A DNA stretch of 64,000 nt from Membranipora membranacea (taxonomy: Eukaryota > Bryozoa > Gymnolaemata > Cheilostomatida > Membraniporidae): contig OU612075.1 of assembly GCA_914767715.1 (NCBI GenBank), positions 308,001 through 372,000 of the forward strand, given 5' to 3'. Under the pieces are notes generated by a model. It was not told where the DNA came from, did no database searches, and saw only the letters and a list, made by a program, of their open reading frames with translations. Numbering within the stretch: the stretch's first letter is position 1; each line of letters opens with the position of its first letter. A program made the position numbers and the translations under genes. Of the stretch, positions 59,433-64,000 are shown piece by piece.

Positions 59433-62400
59433 TCATCCTAACAAATAGTGAAGAAGTCCGGCACCAGCTACACCAATCAGGAACATGAGTAGAAGGAAGG
59501 CGAGTGCGTACTGGTGATCTCTCTCTGGTTTTATTGCAGTGATGATTTCCTGGACTTTCCTCTTCACAATAGATTGCTGTACAGGCTGAACTTCTGTTTT
59601 CTTTAGTTCGATGACTGGAGGGAGGTTCTTTGTTTTGAAGGTTGTACTTGGACTGTAAGCTCCAGGTATAGAGTCGGTATCGCCTTTGCACACTCTAACA
59701 GGGCACACTCTGATAGAGTAGCTGCTGTTTGGTGACAAGCCCGTGATACGATGAGAGGTGGAACTTCCCTGATATACCTGTGTGTGAAAAAATAAACAAA
59801 GTGTGAGCAAAAGTGAGCTCATCTACAATGGTAAGTATTTATTGTTAAAACCACAACCGAAGAGCCTCAACAGGCTGACTTCATATTGAAAGTACTCCAA
59901 ACAACATTGACAGCACAGGGAAACAATCCCATTATTCATATATAAGATTCGATGGTGTACAACTTCACCTGTGACAGACAACTTAATCTCATCACACAAC
60001 ATACCTGTTTGAATTCGTTGGCGGAGCCGTGACTATGGTCTGATAGCTGTAACCTGTATTCTATAGTATCACCTCGGAATGGCTTAGCAGCCTGCCAGCT
60101 CACCTCACAATAACCTTCTCCAGCCTCACCAATCACAGGTGCTGTAACATAACAAATCAACCAATCAAATGAGGAGTCATATGACACGTAATATAGACTA
60201 GTAATAGAAGCACATTGTGCCGTGACAGATCAAAACTTCTTTCCTCTCTTTTGGTGCAGTCCTGATTTCTAGATAGATGGTATTCCATGTGGAATGAGTT
60301 GTGGTACAAGCTTGAAAATTCAACTCATGGGTAAGACAAACAAGGTCATAGGTTAGTCAGATGGCAGAGTCTGTACACAAAAACATAGGTGATCATCAAA
60401 TCATAGTATACATATGCAAAGATTATATCTCATCACATCTTATCCCGCAGAGTATCATAGTTTTAAATGTGTCAGTATGACAATCAATTAACACAGCCTT
60501 TTCAGTCACAAAAAAATTGTAGTTTGTCTATGATATAAATTTCAAAACTTCAACTTCAACTTCAACATATATTATATACATGTATGTACCTTTGAGTGAG
60601 TGAGGTGGTGCCCTACATGTAGTAACTATGAGTGGCTCTGATAGGTCTCCCTCTCCTGCGGCGTTATGTGCTGATATACGCAAGTGATAGTCTGTCTGTT
60701 CCTGTAGTTTACTGACACGACACTGTAGAGCACTGCCGTGATACACCTGTCAGATAAATCACAGGGGCGTCATACAGGGGCGCCATACAGGGGCGTCATA
60801 CAGGGGCGTCATACAGGAGGTCATACAGGGGCGTCACACAGGGGCGTCATACAGGGGGCGTCATACAGGGGCGTCATACGTAAGTATTATTCTACCTAAG
60901 ATCTCAGTAACCTATTAGAACATCTATGCTTAGTGAATATTGTGCGTAACATGAAAATATAATTCTCTCTCGAAAATCAGGCAATTGGGATACTGATACA
61001 CAAAATGGTGGTTTAAAATCATCTGCTGTAGAAAAACAACCCACGAGGTCGAAGGGAGGCTGAGACAGGACAATCCGCAGCATGCTCTCCCATGCAATAC
61101 AAACATCAAATGACACGTTTTTGTCCCGAGTTCTAACATAGCATAGCTATTACAGCTGTACATACCGATTGTTGTACACCAGTGGCGCTGCGTGACATCA
61201 TCACGGTATACTGATCACACTTATCCACTTCACTCCAGCGCAGCTTGATGGTGTTCCATGTAGCTGAGGAACACTCTAGGCAGGGTGGGGACGGGGGTAG
61301 GGACAGTGTGGTCACTTTAGCCTGAGCACTAAACGCTCCAGCTCCGATAGCGTTCACTGCCTGCACTCTGATTCTATAAGATAATATCAAACTTTGTTGG
61401 CACAGAAAGGAGAAACTCAAGCTGTCCATATTAGGTTGGCCTGATCTGATATAATGTAGTTGATATAATGTAGTTGATGGACAGTTCAAAGCAAGATTTC
61501 GCAAGTTTTGTTTCCTCCTCCATCAAACTAAGTTTGCTAAAGGCAACAGTAAAATGCAAAAATAACATGTGGTTGTCTGAAAACACATTATTTTTTCTAA
61601 CTTCTTCATGCTTGACCAACTTGTTACCATTATCTTATAAACTGCACACATCAATTATGTTTTTTTTATGCCTGATGTAGATGTAGAAGCCTTATAGATG
61701 TATCACAGATGTATCACAGATGTATCACAGATGTATCACAGATGTATCACAGATGTATCACAGATGTATCACAGATGTATCACAGATGTATTACAGATGT
61801 TTCACAGATGTATCACAGATGTATTACAGATGTATCACAGATGTATCACAGATGTATCACAGATGTATTACAGATGTATTACAGATGTATTACAGATGTA
61901 TTACAGATGTATTACAGATGTTTTGCAGATTTATCAAGCTTACCTGTAGAGTAGATCAGGAGTGAGATCTTCGATGGTAAACTCCAGATTTTCCGTATCC
62001 ATCTCAGTAACTGGAATCACCTGATTTTTACCGTACTCGATGTTGTAATGTGTAATCTGAAAATATGGAGACATTAAGTTAGCCGCAGAAGAGGTCACAG
62101 TAGCATGGCCATTAACCAGGCTGACAGTACTATGTATCAATCACCTAAATATCTATTAAATTTGATTTTTTTACCGTTCTGAGTGGTGTGAAAATAAATA
62201 AGCCTTGTCAAGCGGCTACTTTTTTATTTATGGGTACCAAAAATACAAGGCTACCCCCCAAACCAAAAATACAAGGCGACCCCCAAACCAAAAATACAAG
62301 GCGACCCCCAAACCAAAAATACAAGGCTACCCCCAAACCAAAAATACAAGGCTACCCCCAAACCAAAAATACAAGGCTATCCCCAAACCAAAAACACAAG

Positions 62401-63919
62401 GCTACCCCCCCAAACCAAAAATACAAGGCTACCCCCCAAACCAAAAATACAAGGCTACCCCCCAAACCAAAAATACAAGGCTACCCCCCAAACCAAAAAT
62501 ACATGGCTACCCCCCAAACCAAAAATATATGGCTACCCCCCCAAACCAAAAATACAAGGCTACCCCCAAACAAAAATACAAGGCTACCCCCCAAACCAAA
62601 AATACAAGGCTACCCCCAAACCAAAAATACATGGCTACCCCCCAAACCAAAAATATATGGCTACCCCCCAAACCAAAAATACAAGGCTACCCCCCAAACC
62701 AAAAATACAATGCTACCCCCAAACCAAAAATACAAGGCTACCCCCAAACCAAAAATACAAGGTTACCACCAAACCAAAAATACAAGGCTACCCCCCAAAA
62801 CAGAAATACAAGGCTACCCCCCAAACCAAAAATACAAGGCGACCCCCCAAACCAAAAATACAAGGCTACCCCCCAAACCAAAAATACAAGGCTACCCCCC
62901 AAACCGAGAATACAAGGCCACCCCCAAACCAAAAATACAAGGCTACCCCCCAAACCAAAAAACAGTAGCTGTGTGACAAGGCTAAAGATAAATCATAATT
63001 TTCAAGGGGATCGAAGTAATAGCGATAAACATGACTCACCTCACTGCCATGGTTCAGCGGTTCAGACCATGTGACTGTAATACTGTTAGCTGTAGCGGAG
63101 GCCCTGACATGGCACACCGCTGCGGGACTCGATGGTAGAGTCCGCACTGTACTGTGATGGGAGTGTGCGGATACACCTGATGTGTTCACAGCTTGTACTC
63201 TGAAGCTATACTCACTATCGGGATGAAGATTCTTGACCTCATACTCCAACTCTGGGCCAGTGAAGAGCTGAAATACAACACAAGGTTCACTGTTAAGGAA
63301 TCAATTATGTGAGCAAAGCTTATTGATAGATGTCAACTATTGCAAAACATTGACAGTCTTGATTATCTTGGTTTGGCATGTGGGTTGGGGAGATGACATT
63401 AGAAAACTCACCAAAATTTCCAAAGCAGACCATTAAGAAATTGTGTAATAACCAAAACCCTAGGTCCTAGGAATTACTTAGAAATAGATAGCGTTAATAC
63501 AGTGCGCATACAAGCAATCATTCATTGTTGAAAGTTTTCTCCCCCTGTCAAATATTTACCATTTATGGGACAACTCTCAATCACAGATTAATCCTCTATT
63601 TCACCAAATTCCAGGATGAGGTAAGATGATTCTAGTTTGGAATGGATGGAAAATCAGCAGATCTCTCACCGAAGGTCACATAGTTAGAAGAAACACCACT
63701 TACCTGTGAGAATTCATGCTCGCCGGGTTTCTGGTATTCGAGTCTATATTCTGAGATTTTAGCGCCGTTATTACATGGTGTCATCCACTGTGTGTACACA
63801 TTGTGTGCGGACCGGGGTACACACACAGGTGCCTCCGGAGGCTCGGGTACCCCGGCTCCTGATAATACATCCACGGAATCACTCCACTCACCCTCTCCAG
63901 CCTCATTCACGGCGCGTAC
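59433..63919 (-). CDS. FNDC3: FNDC3-like fibronectin type III, tail-anchored protein, 3' seven exons
   Basis: Exons read right to left: 63704-63919, 63040-63267, 61944-62056, 61166-61373, 60590-60746, 60005-60141, 59433-59777; phases agree throughout (468 codons including the stop). Consecutive FN3 repeats: PEAPVCVP..YTQWMTPCNNG, SITVTWSEPLNHG, TIKLRWSEVDKC, then CEVSWQAAKPFRG. Each closes with the usual F-strand and linker (YSFRVQAVN, YRIRVQAVNAIGAG, YHLRISAHNAAGEG). The protein ends with a hydrophobic helix (LAFLLLMFLIGVAGAGLL) and HYLLG, i.e. a C-terminal membrane anchor as in FNDC3A/FNDC3B. The W-x-x-P-x-x-NG pattern is typical of that family. The 5' part lies right of the window. FNDC3 proteins are ER/Golgi-membrane proteins of poorly known function. 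Confidence 0.82.
60765..60880. repeat. 13-bp repeat (CAGGGGCGTCATA)
   Basis: About eight copies in the FNDC3 intron, within 20 bp upstream of the acceptor of exon 60590-60746. Confidence 0.85.
61698..61930. repeat. 11-bp repeat (ATCACAGATGT)
   Basis: About 21 copies in the FNDC3 intron, ending about 15 bp past the donor of exon 61944-62056. Confidence 0.88.
62200..62985. mobile_element. Inverted-repeat element filled by a 24-26-bp minisatellite
   Basis: The array CCAAAAATACAAGGCTACCC (about 29 copies, 62,236-62,962) is enclosed by AAGCCTTGTCAAGCGGCTAC on the left and the inverted TAGCCTTGTCACACAGCTAC on the right. Flanks AAAATAAAT and AAGATAAAT could be a 9-bp target duplication. Inside the FNDC3 intron. 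Confidence 0.6.
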
Positions 63920-64000
63920 CTGTGAAAAGAACATAATTGAAAGTGAAACTACTGCAAAACCATCATAAGATAAATATTATTAATACAAAATGATGTATCG

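Noticed and set aside
61698-61965. Plus-strand frames of repeating Cys-Ile-Thr-Asp-Val
   Set aside because: Product of the 11-bp ATCACAGATGT array.
5521-62985. CRISPR arrays
   Set aside because: All tandem arrays have contiguous units without unique spacers, and the genome is eukaryotic.
62188-63074. 262- and 289-codon plus-strand frames rich in Pro, Lys, Thr and Asn
   Set aside because: They are translations of the 24-26-bp minisatellite in an FNDC3 intron. The periodicity follows the DNA unit, not protein-like constraint.

Overview
This is an intron-rich, AT-rich animal nuclear sequence. GT/AG introns of about 0.3 to 1 kb split modular extracellular proteins (LDL-receptor class A, EGF, YWTD propellers, fibronectin III, WAP), and short inverted-repeat DNA transposons and minisatellites fill the introns. 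The gene families are pan-metazoan. An invertebrate, possibly a sponge or cnidarian, fits best, but the sequence alone does not fix the phylum.

Most of the window (about 270-46,630, minus strand) is one giant gene, a low-density-lipoprotein receptor-related protein of the LRP1/LRP2 type. I could follow 57 coding exons with matching splice phases, 9,147 coding bases (about 3,049 residues). Read right to left the order is: 3 LDLa modules, 2 EGF, propeller, EGF, propeller, EGF, 8 LDLa, 2 EGF, propeller-EGF four times, 10 LDLa, EGF-CA. The 8 and 10 module clusters with four propellers between them match vertebrate LRP1 and LRP2. The signal peptide exon was not found. The remaining 3' part (last propellers, last LDLa cluster, membrane anchor, tail) lies left of the window.

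A 6.8-kb intron inside the third propeller (20,707-27,516) holds two plus-strand reading frames: a three-exon type I membrane protein with an NHL-like ectodomain (21,647-23,950), and a Ser/Thr-rich single-pass membrane protein frame (25,108-26,295) that could be a separate gene or an alternative last exon.

Right of the LRP gene: a repeat-rich gap; a plus-strand RING/B-box (TRIM-like) locus with several frame breaks at 51.0-53.6 kb; a small minus-strand secreted protein with a cysteine-rich domain and a WAP domain (55,716-56,607); a 32-bp minisatellite of about 36 copies; and the 3' end of a minus-strand FNDC3-type gene (59,433 to beyond the window), with FN3 repeats and a C-terminal membrane anchor.

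The most unusual signals are: (i) tandem duplications at exon-intron junctions of the LRP gene that multiply intact splice sites (13 consecutive consensus donors at one exon), where the readthroughs I followed break the reading frame; (ii) three LDLa modules with the same extra pair of cysteines in the calcium loop; and (iii) inverted-repeat transposon families, one with 9-bp target duplications and one in which a minisatellite has expanded inside an element copy.
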